From the NCBI RefSeq assembly GCF_002929825.1, contig NZ_PJJN01000033.1:1-64000 (forward strand): a stretch of DNA of 64,000 nucleotides. The letters are read 5' to 3'. Both the position numbers and the translations under genes were made by a program. This DNA comes from Cryobacterium sp. Y29 (lineage in GTDB: Bacteria > Actinomycetota > Actinomycetes > Actinomycetales > Microbacteriaceae). The notes under the pieces are model-generated. The model worked only from the letters and a program-made list of their open reading frames with translations, was not told the origin of the DNA and did no database searches. Within the stretch, counting starts at the first letter, position 1; every line of letters begins with the position of its first letter. Positions 16,188 to 26,041 of this stretch are shown in pieces.

Positions 16188-16505
16188 TGATGCCCGTCGG
16201 TGTCGATGAGGCGTTTGAAATCGTCAAGGTCCAGGAGCAGCCGGCGATGGCTTCTGCGTCGCTGCGGGTGCTGTTGATGGTGTCCAGGGCCTCCTGGAAG
16301 GCGCCATGGTTGGGCAAGCCGGTGAGCGGGTCGGTGTTCGCCTTCGCTGTGAGTCCGGCCCAAGCGCGGCCACACCGGGCTGACCGAGAAGCGCCAGAAC
16401 GGCGACGACTGCCTCCGTGATGACCACCAAAGCCACGACCCTGAACACGCCGAAGGAGACGCGCTGCAGCACGCCCAACACCCCCGGTTCGACTCCCGCA
16501 GTCAA
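16184..16505 (-). pseudogene. Diguanylate cyclase (GGDEF) remnant
   Basis: Pieces of a membrane-GGDEF protein are spread over two frames on the minus strand. These are a hydrophobic helix (VVALVVITEAVVAVLALLG), then in a second frame ANTDPLTGLPNHGAFQEAL, then back in the first frame LLLDLDDFKRLIDTDGHQ. At least two frameshifts separate them, and the sequence stops before the GGDEF signature itself at the junction with the receiver remnant. It cannot make an active cyclase. Confidence 0.7.
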
Positions 16506-16640
16506 GACCTAGGCGACTTTTCTTGGAACGGGGCGCCGGACGGGATGTCGTCGCGACCGGTCGATAGGGCTTTGGTAACCAACGGGGTTCAGAGTTCGGC
16601 CGCACCAGCGGAACCGGGCCGGTGCGCGTGCGCGTCGAGG

Positions 16641-17720
<1,080 letters not shown>

Positions 17721-17763
17721 CTAACGTCGTTCGCCCTCACGGGCACTTCATGCTGTCGAGGGG

Positions 17764-19041
17764 CTAGCGGCCGGAGCCGCCGTGCACGACGGCCTCGATC
17801 TCGCCGTCGAGCCCGAACGCGGTGTGTACCACGCGGAGGGCTTCGTTGATGGTGTCGGCCCGGGTGACCACCGAGATGCGGATCTCGCTCGTGGAAATCA
17901 TCTCGATGTTGATTCCGGACTCATAGAGGGCCTCGAATAGTTTCGCCGATACTCCGGTATTGGTGCGCATGCCACCGCCGACCAGGGCGAGCTTGGCGAT
18001 CTGGTCGTCGTATTGCAGGCTCGCGAAACCGATGAGGTCCTTCTCATTGGTCAGCGCGGTGAGTACCCGCTCCCCTTCCGACTTAGGCAGCGTGAACGAG
18101 ATGTCGGTGAGCCCGGTGGCGGCAGCCGACACGTTCTGCACGATCATGTCGACGTTGGCATTGGTGCGCGCGACGATCTTGAAAATGAGCGCCGCCTTGC
18201 CCGGGATGTCGGGCACACCGACCACGGTGACCTTCGCCTCGCTCAAGTCAGCGGCGATTCCGGCGATGATTGGCTCTTCCACGATTTCTCCTTTTTCTCG
18301 CGCGGTCACGGCGTTGTACACGATGGTGCCGGTGTTGTTGTTGAACGAGGAGCGCACGTGGAGCGTGACGCCGTGGCGGCGCGCATATTCCACAGCGCGA
18401 ATATACAGAACCTTGGCCCCCGCAGCGGCGAGTTCCAGCATCTCTTCGCTCGTGACGCGCTCGAGTTTGCGAGCGCGGGGAACGACGCGCGGATCCGCTG
18501 TGAAGACGCCATCGACATCGGTGTAGATCTCGCAGATGTCAGCGCCGAGGGCAGCGGCGAGAGCGACGGCGGTGGTGTCTGAGCCCCCCCGTCCAAGGGT
18601 GGTGATGTCTTTGGTGTCGCGGTTGAAACCCTGGAAACCGGCAACGATGGCGACGGCGCCCTCGTCGAGCGCCGAGCGGATACGCCCCGGTGTGACGTCG
18701 ACGATACGCGCCGAACCGTGCCGGGCATCCGTGATCATGCCGGCCTGGCTTCCGGTGAAAGAGCGTGCGTCGTAGCCAAGGCTTTTGATGGCCATCGCGA
18801 GCAGCGCCATCGAGATGCGTTCACCGGCCGTGAGCAGCATGTCGAGTTCGCGCGGGGCGGGGAGCGGGGTGACCTGGTGGGCGAGGTCGAGCAGTTCGTC
18901 AGTGCTGTCACCCATCGCCGAGACGGCGACGACGACCTCATTGCCAGCCCTGCGGGTGTCGACGATGCGCTTAGCGACCCTCTTGATACTTTCGGCATCG
19001 GCGACGGATGACCCGCCAAACTTCTGCACGATCAAGCTCAT
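17764..19041 (-). CDS. lysC: Aspartate kinase
   Basis: A 425-aa enzyme phosphorylating aspartate, the entry step to lysine/DAP, threonine and methionine. It starts MSLIVQKFGGSSVAD, with the kinase KFGGSS motif, and contains TLGRGGSDTTAVALA. Two C-terminal ACT regions (~265-425) are the usual site of lysine/threonine feedback inhibition. A strong AGGAGT ribosome binding site precedes the ATG. Actinobacterial homologues often also make a beta subunit from an internal start; I cannot tell here. It sits between recR and asd, a conserved actinobacterial order. Confidence 0.97.
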   Translation of the reverse strand: MSLIVQKFGGSSVADAESIKRVAKRIVDTRRAGNEVVVAVSAMGDSTDELLDLAHQVTPLPAPRELDMLLTAGERISMALLAMAIKSLGYDARSFTGSQAGMITDARHGSARIVDVTPGRIRSALDEGAVAIVAGFQGFNRDTKDITTLGRGGSDTTAVALAAALGADICEIYTDVDGVFTADPRVVPRARKLERVTSEEMLELAAAGAKVLYIRAVEYARRHGVTLHVRSSFNNNTGTIVYNAVTAREKGEIVEEPIIAGIAADLSEAKVTVVGVPDIPGKAALIFKIVARTNANVDMIVQNVSAAATGLTDISFTLPKSEGERVLTALTNEKDLIGFASLQYDDQIAKLALVGGGMRTNTGVSAKLFEALYESGINIEMISTSEIRISVVTRADTINEALRVVHTAFGLDGEIEAVVHGGSGR

Positions 19042-19167
19042 GTGACTCCTGAGATGGGGGTTTGCGGGCCGATGATGCGCGCCCCGTCCAAGGTTCCATC
19101 CTAAATGCTGGCGCTCGGAATCGGTGCCATGTGACGCTGCGCTGCAGGATGGGGCGGGCGGAAGTGG

Positions 19168-19767
19168 CTAGTGCGCGACCTCGCGGCGGCCCTCGAACGC
19201 GCGGCCGAGGGTGACCTCGTCGGCGTACTCGAGATCGCCGCCCACCGGAAGACCGGAGGCGAGGCGGGTCACCTTGATCTCGAGGGTTGTGAGCAGGCGC
19301 GACAGGTAGGTCGCGGTGGCCTCCCCCTCGAGGTTCGGGTCGGTCGCGATGATCACCTCTTGCACGGTGTTGTCGGCGAGACGCTGCATCAGCTGGCGGA
19401 TGCGCAGGTCGTCGGGGCCGACGCCGTCGATCGGGCTGATGGCGCCGCCGAGCACGTGGTACAGCCCCTTGAACTCGCGGGTGCGTTCTATCGCTACGAC
19501 GTCTTTGGCCTCTTCCACCACGCAGATCGACGTGGGGTCGCGACGTGGGTCGCGGCAGATGAGACAGGTCGGCTGCTCGGAAACATTGCCACAAATTTCA
19601 CAGAATCGCACCTTGTCGCGCACCTCGAGCAGCACGTTCGCCAGCCGGGTCACGTCGAACTTCTCGGTCTGCAGAATGTGGAACGCGATGCGCTGGGCTG
19701 ACTTGGGGCCGATACCCGGAAGCTGGCCGAGCTCGTCGATCAGTTCCTGAACGATGCCTTCATACAT
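19168..19767 (-). CDS. recR: Recombination mediator RecR
   Basis: A 199-aa DNA-repair protein that works with RecF/RecO to load RecA on gapped DNA. Features in order: helix-hairpin-helix ([20 protein letters not shown]), a four-cysteine zinc finger (CEICGN and CLICRD, ~56-74), then a Toprim domain ([14 protein letters not shown] onward). Length is normal. It begins 3 nt after the dnaX stop codon, the classic dnaX-recR pairing. Confidence 0.97.
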   Translation of the reverse strand: MYEGIVQELIDELGQLPGIGPKSAQRIAFHILQTEKFDVTRLANVLLEVRDKVRFCEICGNVSEQPTCLICRDPRRDPTSICVVEEAKDVVAIERTREFKGLYHVLGGAISPIDGVGPDDLRIRQLMQRLADNTVQEVIIATDPNLEGEATATYLSRLLTTLEIKVTRLASGLPVGGDLEYADEVTLGRAFEGRREVAH

Positions 19768-19770
19768 GGT

Positions 19771-22425
19771 CTAGTAGTCGTTTCTGGTTCGGGGCGCCGC
19801 AGTGTACGGCTGTTCTTCGATGAAGGTGGCGCCGAGTATCTCGCGCACGACGGCCTCGCCGTAGCGCTGCTTCGTCGCGAACGACGGCGCCCGCGACGGA
19901 TCTTTTGGGGCGCCGCGCTGGCCGGCATTCGGGTGCTGCCGGCCACGCTGCGCGCTGGGCTGGACGGCGTTCGGCTGCACGGCGTTCGTCTGCACGGCTG
20001 ATGCCTCGGCCTGCCCCGCGTAGTTCGGCACACGTTCGTCGGCGGGTGCGTCCATCTCGGGGGGAACGTCGTCATCGAACGGTGGCGGTACGTCGTCAAA
20101 CGGTGGCTCGTCGTGACGCTGCGGCGCGGCAAACGGCGCGGCGGTCGAGGCGTCAGGCACCGCGGAGTTTGCAGCCCCGGAAGTCGCAGCCCCGGAAGTC
20201 GCAACTGAGGTCGCGGACGCGGACGACGAGGTCGGGACCGGGGCAGGCGTCGAAACCGGCGCAGCGGCGTCGGCCGTGGCATCCGTTGTCTCGTCGGCGA
20301 TAACGGGTATTGCCGGACCATTGGGCGAACCGGGAATGGCCACGGTGGCCCACCCACTGGTTGATGCGGCGACCGGTGACGCGCCTGCGCCCGGCGATGC
20401 TACCTCGCGCGCAGCAGCGGCCGGAACGGACGCCGTGCGCGGCGTCGCAACTGCCCCACGTGCAGTCGGTATGGCTGCAGTCCGCACCGCTGCAGTCGGC
20501 ACGGCTGACCGGGATGCCGCCGAAACCGCACCCAGTGGATCTGGCTCAGCCGCTTCGAGCGCATCAGCGGCGGGTGCTGCAATTGCGGTTGATTCGAGTG
20601 CGGGGTCCGCTGGCGCAGGCTCCGCGGTGACGGTCGGCGAGGCGCTGGACGACGCGCTGGGCGAGGAGGTCTCACGGCTCGCTTCAACGCGCGCGATGAA
20701 CTTGACCCGCAGGCCGAGCACGGCGACGATCGCCGTGCGCAGAAAATCGCTGGTTCCCATTCCGGGAACCTTTTGCTGCTTGAAGCTCTCGACGTCGGCT
20801 TGGCTTGGGAACGAGAGGGCGAGCACGTCGCCGTTCAGGCCGAGCACCTGAGCGGTGTAAACGACGAGCCACGCCGTGGTCTTCTCGTTTTTGACAGCTT
20901 CGAGAATCTCCGGCCAGGCGTCCTTGAGCTGCTGCAGAGTGACCGGGGCGCCGGCGGCGACAGCGGGGCGGTCAGCCTGCGTTCCCGAAGTGGCAGACTC
21001 GGCTACCGGTTGTGGAGACACGACTGGCGGTTGTGGAGACAGGATCGGCGCCGAGGCTGCGGCCGCGGAGGATGGCGACGCTTGGGAGACGGGCAGTATT
21101 CCCTGTGCGCCGGTCTTGGCGGGCTCGACCAGCGGTGAGGGCGCGGAGGAGGCGTGCACCACAGGAGGCGAGACCGGCGCGCCCGAGGCAGGCGGCACAG
21201 ATCCCGCGGAATTCGCCGAGCCACCAACGGCGGGCGCCGCAGCAACACCGTCGACGCCGATGCGACGCTCAAGGCGCTCGACCCGGGCCAAAGCGCCGCG
21301 GGTCGTGTCATCGGTCGCGGGAATCAAGGCGCGCGCGATCATCAGCTCGAGGTGCAGGCGCGGCGAGGTGGCCCCGCTCATCTCGGTGAGCGCGGCGTTG
21401 AGAATATCGGCGGTCCGCGAGAGTTCGGCCGCCCCAAAAGCGGCGGCCTGCACGTTCATGCGCTCGAGTTCGTCTTGCGGCACACCGCGCAGCACGGCCG
21501 CCGCCCCCGCGACGCTCGTCGCCGCGACGATAATGAGGTCGCGCATGCGTTCCAGCAGGTCTTCAACGAACCGCCGCGGATCTTGCCCGGTCTGGATGAC
21601 CCGGTCGACCGCATCGAACGCGGCGGCTGGATCGCGCGCGCCGATGGCTTCAACGGCCTCGTCGAGCAGGGACGCACTCGTGTAGCCCAGCAGTGCCACG
21701 GCGCGCTCATACTCAATGGACTGCCCATCGGACCCGGCCATGAGCTGGTCCAGGAGCGAAAGAGTATCGCGCGGCGAGCCGCCGCCGGCGCGCACGACGA
21801 GTGGCAGTACCCCGGGGGCAACGACCATCTTCTCGGTGTCACACATCTGCTGCACGTATTCGAGCATCGGTCCCGGCGGCACCAGCCGAAACGGGTAGTG
21901 ATGGGTGCGCGAACGGATGGTGCCGATCACTTTTTCGGGTTCAGTGGTCGCAAAAATGAACTTCACGTGTTCCGGCGGCTCTTCGACGATCTTGAGCAGC
22001 GCGTTGAAGCCCTGCGGCGTGACCATGTGCGCCTCGTCGAGGATGAAGATCTTGTAGCGGTCGCGGGCCGGCGCAAAAATAGCGCGCTCACGAATATCGC
22101 GGGCGTCGTCGACACCGTTGTGGCTGGCCGCGTCGATCTCGACGACGTCGAGGGAGCCCCCGCCGTCGCGGGCGAGTTCCACACAGCTCGGGCAGACACC
22201 ACAGGGAGTGTCGGTAGGACCCTCAGCACAGTTCAGGCAGCGGGCCAGGATGCGCGCCGATGTGGTCTTTCCGCAGCCACGCGGACCACTGAACAAATAG
22301 GCATGATTCACCCGGTTGGTGCGAAGCGCCGTCATCAGCGGATCGGTCACTTGGGACTGGCCGATCATCTCGGCAAAGGTCTCTGGCCGATAGCGGCGAT
22401 ACAGGGCGGTAACCACGTTCTCCAT
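19771..22425 (-). CDS. dnaX: DNA polymerase III subunits gamma/tau
   Basis: About 884 aa, the ATPase of the clamp-loader complex. Walker A is GPRGCGKTTSARIL (~45-58), followed by zinc-ligand cysteines in CLNCAEG, CGVCPSC and nearby, then Walker B/DEAH in FILDEAHMV. An AAA+ lid and clamp-loader domain III (~200-370) follow. The rest is long, Ala/Pro/Ser-rich and repetitive with a tau-like island (~500-590). I chose the ATG at 22425 (MENVVTALYRRYRPETF), which fits the family; GTG 22446 is an alternative. I did not find a clear programmed-frameshift slip site. Confidence 0.95.
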   Translation of the reverse strand: MENVVTALYRRYRPETFAEMIGQSQVTDPLMTALRTNRVNHAYLFSGPRGCGKTTSARILARCLNCAEGPTDTPCGVCPSCVELARDGGGSLDVVEIDAASHNGVDDARDIRERAIFAPARDRYKIFILDEAHMVTPQGFNALLKIVEEPPEHVKFIFATTEPEKVIGTIRSRTHHYPFRLVPPGPMLEYVQQMCDTEKMVVAPGVLPLVVRAGGGSPRDTLSLLDQLMAGSDGQSIEYERAVALLGYTSASLLDEAVEAIGARDPAAAFDAVDRVIQTGQDPRRFVEDLLERMRDLIIVAATSVAGAAAVLRGVPQDELERMNVQAAAFGAAELSRTADILNAALTEMSGATSPRLHLELMIARALIPATDDTTRGALARVERLERRIGVDGVAAAPAVGGSANSAGSVPPASGAPVSPPVVHASSAPSPLVEPAKTGAQGILPVSQASPSSAAAASAPILSPQPPVVSPQPVAESATSGTQADRPAVAAGAPVTLQQLKDAWPEILEAVKNEKTTAWLVVYTAQVLGLNGDVLALSFPSQADVESFKQQKVPGMGTSDFLRTAIVAVLGLRVKFIARVEASRETSSPSASSSASPTVTAEPAPADPALESTAIAAPAADALEAAEPDPLGAVSAASRSAVPTAAVRTAAIPTARGAVATPRTASVPAAAAREVASPGAGASPVAASTSGWATVAIPGSPNGPAIPVIADETTDATADAAAPVSTPAPVPTSSSASATSVATSGAATSGAANSAVPDASTAAPFAAPQRHDEPPFDDVPPPFDDDVPPEMDAPADERVPNYAGQAEASAVQTNAVQPNAVQPSAQRGRQHPNAGQRGAPKDPSRAPSFATKQRYGEAVVREILGATFIEEQPYTAAPRTRNDY

Positions 22426-22524
22426 GGTACTTGCCCGCACCGACACTCGCCCGCGCTCGCGCCGCTGAACTGTTCTGTGCCTGCTCGTAAATCCGGTCGA
22501 TCCGGGACAGGCCGTTCGAACGGG

Positions 22525-23775
22525 CTAACCCACCGTCGCCAAGGTCTGGCGGGCGATCTCAAGCTCTTCGTTGGTGGGAATCACCAGCACCGTGACCGCG
22601 GAATCGTCGGCGCTGATGACACGCGCGCCCCGTTCGGTGGCCGTGTTGCGCTCGGGATCGATGCGGATGCCCAGCGCGTCCAGCCCGGCAAGCGACCGTT
22701 CGCGCACGAGCGGCGCGTTCTCCCCGACACCGGCCGTGAACGAGATCACATCGAGCCGGCCGAGCTGCGCGTAGTACGCCCCGATATAGCCCTTGATTCG
22801 GTGCACATACACGTCGATCGCGAGTTGCGACGGCCCGTCGCCGGCGGTAGCGGCTTCCATGACGTCGCGCAAGTCGCCGCGTCCGGTGAGGCCGAGCAGC
22901 CCGCTACCGCGGTTGAGCAGGGTGTCGAGGTCATCGAAGTCGAGTCCGGCCCTGCGGTGCAGGTGAAAAAGCACGCCGGGGTCGATGTCACCGGAGCGGG
23001 TGCCCATGACGAGTCCCTCGAGCGGCGTCATGCCCATGCTGGTCTCGACCGAACGGCCGCCGGCGACCGCGCAGACCGAGCCTCCGTTGCCGAGGTGCAG
23101 CACGATCTGGTTGAGCTCCGTCACCGGGCGCGCGAGAAAGTTGGCCGCCTCGCGGGCCACGAATCCGTGGCTCGTGCCGTGAAAGCCATAGCGACGAATG
23201 CGAAAGCGCTCCGCCAGGTCGGCATTGATCGCGTAGGTGAACGCCTCCGGAGGCAACGTCTGGTGAAACGCCGTGTCGAAGATGGCCACGTGCGGCACAT
23301 CGGCGAAAGCTTCACCGGCCGCGACGATGCCCTGCAGCGCGCCCGGATTGTGCAGCGGCGCGAGCCCGGACAGGTCGTCGATGTCACGCTCGACCTGCGG
23401 CGTCACCAGGGTCGGCTCGTGGAAACGCGCTCCGCCGTGCACGACCCGGTGCCCGACGGCGACCGGCGCGTGGGCCGCGAGCGACGGCCCGTGGGTCGCA
23501 AACGCCTCGAGCATCACGGCAAATCCGGCCGTGTGGTCGGCAATAGGCAGCTCACGCTGCCATGTCTGATCAGCGGATGCCGAACCTGGCGTTTTCGACG
23601 CGACGTCTGCCTCTGCGGTAGTCGCCGCCACCCCGGCGACAGAGTGTGCGGCCGCGCCCATGAGCTCGCCGATGCGCTCGACCAGACCGCTCGCCAACGT
23701 GGTCTCGGTGTCCATTTCGATCAGCTGATATTTGAACGAGCTCGAGCCGGAGTTGACGACGAGAACCGCAGTCAC
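22525..23775 (-). CDS. ackA: Acetate kinase
   Basis: A 416-aa enzyme making ATP and acetate from acetyl phosphate (reversible). It starts with LVVNSGSSSFKYQLI (phosphate-binding N-terminus). VGHRVVHGG, FDTAFHQTLP, YGFHGTSHGFV and GNGGSVCAV are the acetate-kinase signatures. Its start overlaps the pta stop (ATGA), so the two are translationally coupled. Together with phosphoketolase upstream they form an acetyl-phosphate-to-acetate route yielding ATP. Confidence 0.97.
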   Translation of the reverse strand: MTAVLVVNSGSSSFKYQLIEMDTETTLASGLVERIGELMGAAAHSVAGVAATTAEADVASKTPGSASADQTWQRELPIADHTAGFAVMLEAFATHGPSLAAHAPVAVGHRVVHGGARFHEPTLVTPQVERDIDDLSGLAPLHNPGALQGIVAAGEAFADVPHVAIFDTAFHQTLPPEAFTYAINADLAERFRIRRYGFHGTSHGFVAREAANFLARPVTELNQIVLHLGNGGSVCAVAGGRSVETSMGMTPLEGLVMGTRSGDIDPGVLFHLHRRAGLDFDDLDTLLNRGSGLLGLTGRGDLRDVMEAATAGDGPSQLAIDVYVHRIKGYIGAYYAQLGRLDVISFTAGVGENAPLVRERSLAGLDALGIRIDPERNTATERGARVISADDSAVTVLVIPTNEELEIARQTLATVG

Positions 23776-26009
23776 CGAGTTGCCCCGGCGGGTGTGGCAT
23801 CCACGACAGGACTGCTCTGCGCGCCGCTGTCCGCAGCGGAGACAAGCCCGGCCGCCTGGATGGCCGTGATCGCCACGGTGTTGACGATGTCTTGCACCAG
23901 GGCACCGCGCGAGAGGTCGTTGATCGCCTTGCGCAGGCCCTGCAGCACGGGGCCGATCGCGACGGCGCCAGCGCTGCGCTGCACCGCCTTGTAGGTGTTG
24001 TTGCCGGTGTTGAGGTCGGGAAAGATGAACACCGTGGCGCGGCCGGCCACGCGGGAACCGGGCATCTTGGTGGCGGCGACCGCGGCATCCGCTGCTGCAT
24101 CGTACTGAATCGGACCTTCGACCAGCAGGTCGGGCCGGCGCTCGCGCACGAGGGCAGTGGCGGCGCGTACCTTCTCGACGTCGGCGCCCTCGCCGGAACT
24201 GCCGGTGGAGTACGACAGCATGGCGATGCGCGGCTCAATGCCGAACTGCACCGCCGTCGCCGCAGCCGAAATGGCAATGTCGGCGAGCTGCTCGGCCGTG
24301 GGCACCGGAATGACGGCGCAGTCGCCATAGACCAGCACGCGATCGGCGAGCGCCATGAGGAACACGCTCGACACGACGCCGACGCCGGCCTGGGTCTTGA
24401 TGATCTCGAAGCTCGGCCGGATGGTGTGCGCGGTGGTGTGGGTGGCACCGGAGACCATGCCGTCAGCGAGACCCTGCTGCACCATCATGGTACCGAAGTA
24501 GCTCACGTCGGTGACGGTCTCGTTGGCCTGGTCGAGCGTGATTCCCTTATGTGCCCGCAATTGCATATATTCCTGCGCGAACTTGATGCGCAGCAGGTCG
24601 TCGTAGGGGCTCACGACGTGGGCCTTGGAGATGTCCAGCCCCAGGCCGATGGCGCGCGAGCGCACCTCGAATTCCTCGCCGAGGATGGTCAGTTCGACCA
24701 CATCGCGGGCCAGCAGGGTGGCAGCGGCGCGCAGCACGCGGTCGTCCTCCCCCTCGGGCAGCACGATGTGCTGCCGGTTCTGCCGGGCCCGTTCAAGCAG
24801 CGTGTACTCGAACATGAGCGGGGTGACGACCTCGGCCCGGCTCACATCGAGCCGATCGAGCAGTGCGGCCGCGTCGACGTACGTTTCGAACAGGGCCAGC
24901 GCCGTGTCGTGTTTGCGTTGCGAGTCGGCGGCGAGCCTCCCGCGGGTGCGGGTGATGCGCATGGTCGTGTCGTAGGAACCGAGCGACGTCCGAATGATCG
25001 GCAGGGATGGGGCGAGGCCCTCCATCAGCCGCTGGATAGGGTCGGGGAGTTCGAAGCCGCCGTTGAGCACGATGCCGGCGATCGACGGGAACGTTGCGGA
25101 GGCGTTGGCGAGCAGCACGGCCAGCAGCACATCCTCGCGGTCGCCAGGCACGACGACGACAGCGCCTTCGATCAGTCGTGGCAGCACGTTGACCATCGAC
25201 ATGGCCGCCACGACAACGCCGAGCGCCTCTCGGGCCAGCAGCGCCGGGTCGCCCTTGATCAGGGTGCCATCGGTCGCCTCCATGATGCTCTGCATGCTCG
25301 GTGCGACAAGGTAGGGGTCTTCGGGAATAGCCCAGATCGGCACGCCGAAGGCTCCGCCCGAGCGCGCCGGCTGGGCATTGGTCGTGGCGCGCACCGACTG
25401 GATAATTTCGGCCAGGACCGTTTGGTCGGCGCGGTTGACGATGATCGCCAAAATGGATGCGTGTTCGTCGCGCAATTCCGCCAGCGCGACGTCGGTCTGC
25501 TGTCCGATGTCCACGGCGCTGCGAGCGTCGCTCTGGCCAAGGCGTTCGCCCTCGCCGGGGCCAACACGGCCGCCGAGCACGAGCAGTACCGGGGCGCCGA
25601 GGTTCGCGGCGATGCGGGCGTTGAAGGCGAGTTCGGTGGGGCTGCCGACGTCGGTGTAGTCACTTCCGATGACGACAACAGTGTCGCAGTTGGCTTCGAT
25701 CGCTTTGTAGCGCGCAACGATACGGGCCAGGGCCGCGTCGGGATCGGTGTTGACGTCGTCGTAACTGACGCCGATGCTCTGCTCGTAGGTTTGCCCGGCC
25801 GCAGCACCGGGTCCGGCGTTGGCCTGCAGGTGGCGAAGCAGGAGCTCGACGACGTAGTCCGGTTCGGTCGCGGTGCGGGCAACAGGGCGAAATACGCCGA
25901 CCCGCTCCACCAGGTGGGTGAGCGTGTCGAGCACGCCGAGAGCGATTGAAGATTTGCCGGTATTACCTTCGGCGCTGGTGATATAGATGCTTCGAGCCAC
26001 GGTGTCCAT
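23772..26009 (-). CDS. pta: Phosphate acetyltransferase, long form
   Basis: A 745-aa enzyme interconverting acetyl-CoA and acetyl phosphate. The N-terminus is a P-loop domain (ITSAEGNTGKSSIALGVL), then a DRTGG-like regulatory region (~215-330). The C-terminal ~330 residues are the catalytic PTA_PTB domain, with segments TDVSYFGTMMVQQGLADGMV, AVIPVPTAEQLADIAI, MLSYSTGSSG and VFIFPDLNTGNNTYKAVQRS. The long form is normal in actinobacteria. It lies 32 bp downstream of xfp and overlaps ackA. Confidence 0.96.
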   Translation of the reverse strand: MDTVARSIYITSAEGNTGKSSIALGVLDTLTHLVERVGVFRPVARTATEPDYVVELLLRHLQANAGPGAAAGQTYEQSIGVSYDDVNTDPDAALARIVARYKAIEANCDTVVVIGSDYTDVGSPTELAFNARIAANLGAPVLLVLGGRVGPGEGERLGQSDARSAVDIGQQTDVALAELRDEHASILAIIVNRADQTVLAEIIQSVRATTNAQPARSGGAFGVPIWAIPEDPYLVAPSMQSIMEATDGTLIKGDPALLAREALGVVVAAMSMVNVLPRLIEGAVVVVPGDREDVLLAVLLANASATFPSIAGIVLNGGFELPDPIQRLMEGLAPSLPIIRTSLGSYDTTMRITRTRGRLAADSQRKHDTALALFETYVDAAALLDRLDVSRAEVVTPLMFEYTLLERARQNRQHIVLPEGEDDRVLRAAATLLARDVVELTILGEEFEVRSRAIGLGLDISKAHVVSPYDDLLRIKFAQEYMQLRAHKGITLDQANETVTDVSYFGTMMVQQGLADGMVSGATHTTAHTIRPSFEIIKTQAGVGVVSSVFLMALADRVLVYGDCAVIPVPTAEQLADIAISAAATAVQFGIEPRIAMLSYSTGSSGEGADVEKVRAATALVRERRPDLLVEGPIQYDAAADAAVAATKMPGSRVAGRATVFIFPDLNTGNNTYKAVQRSAGAVAIGPVLQGLRKAINDLSRGALVQDIVNTVAITAIQAAGLVSAADSGAQSSPVVDATPAGATR

Positions 26010-26041
26010 TCAAGCGTATGTGGGCTGTGAGTTTGTTCTAG

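Noticed and set aside
16485-16500. T-arm-like GGTTCGACTCCC suggesting a tRNA
   Set aside because: No acceptor stem or anticodon arm can be folded. The bases belong to the GGDEF remnant on the other strand.
22446-22524. SRP RNA expected next to dnaX
   Set aside because: The gap between dnaX and ackA lacks the conserved GGAAA/AGC apical sequence. The SRP RNA was found instead at 31744-31837.
21154-23994. 946-aa plus-strand open frame
   Set aside because: It is antisense to dnaX and ackA, which are unmistakable, and its translation is the Arg/Gly/His-rich type expected from the shadow of high-GC genes.
23892-25949. 685-aa plus-strand open frame
   Set aside because: Antisense shadow of pta with no recognisable domain and His/Gly/Arg-rich composition.
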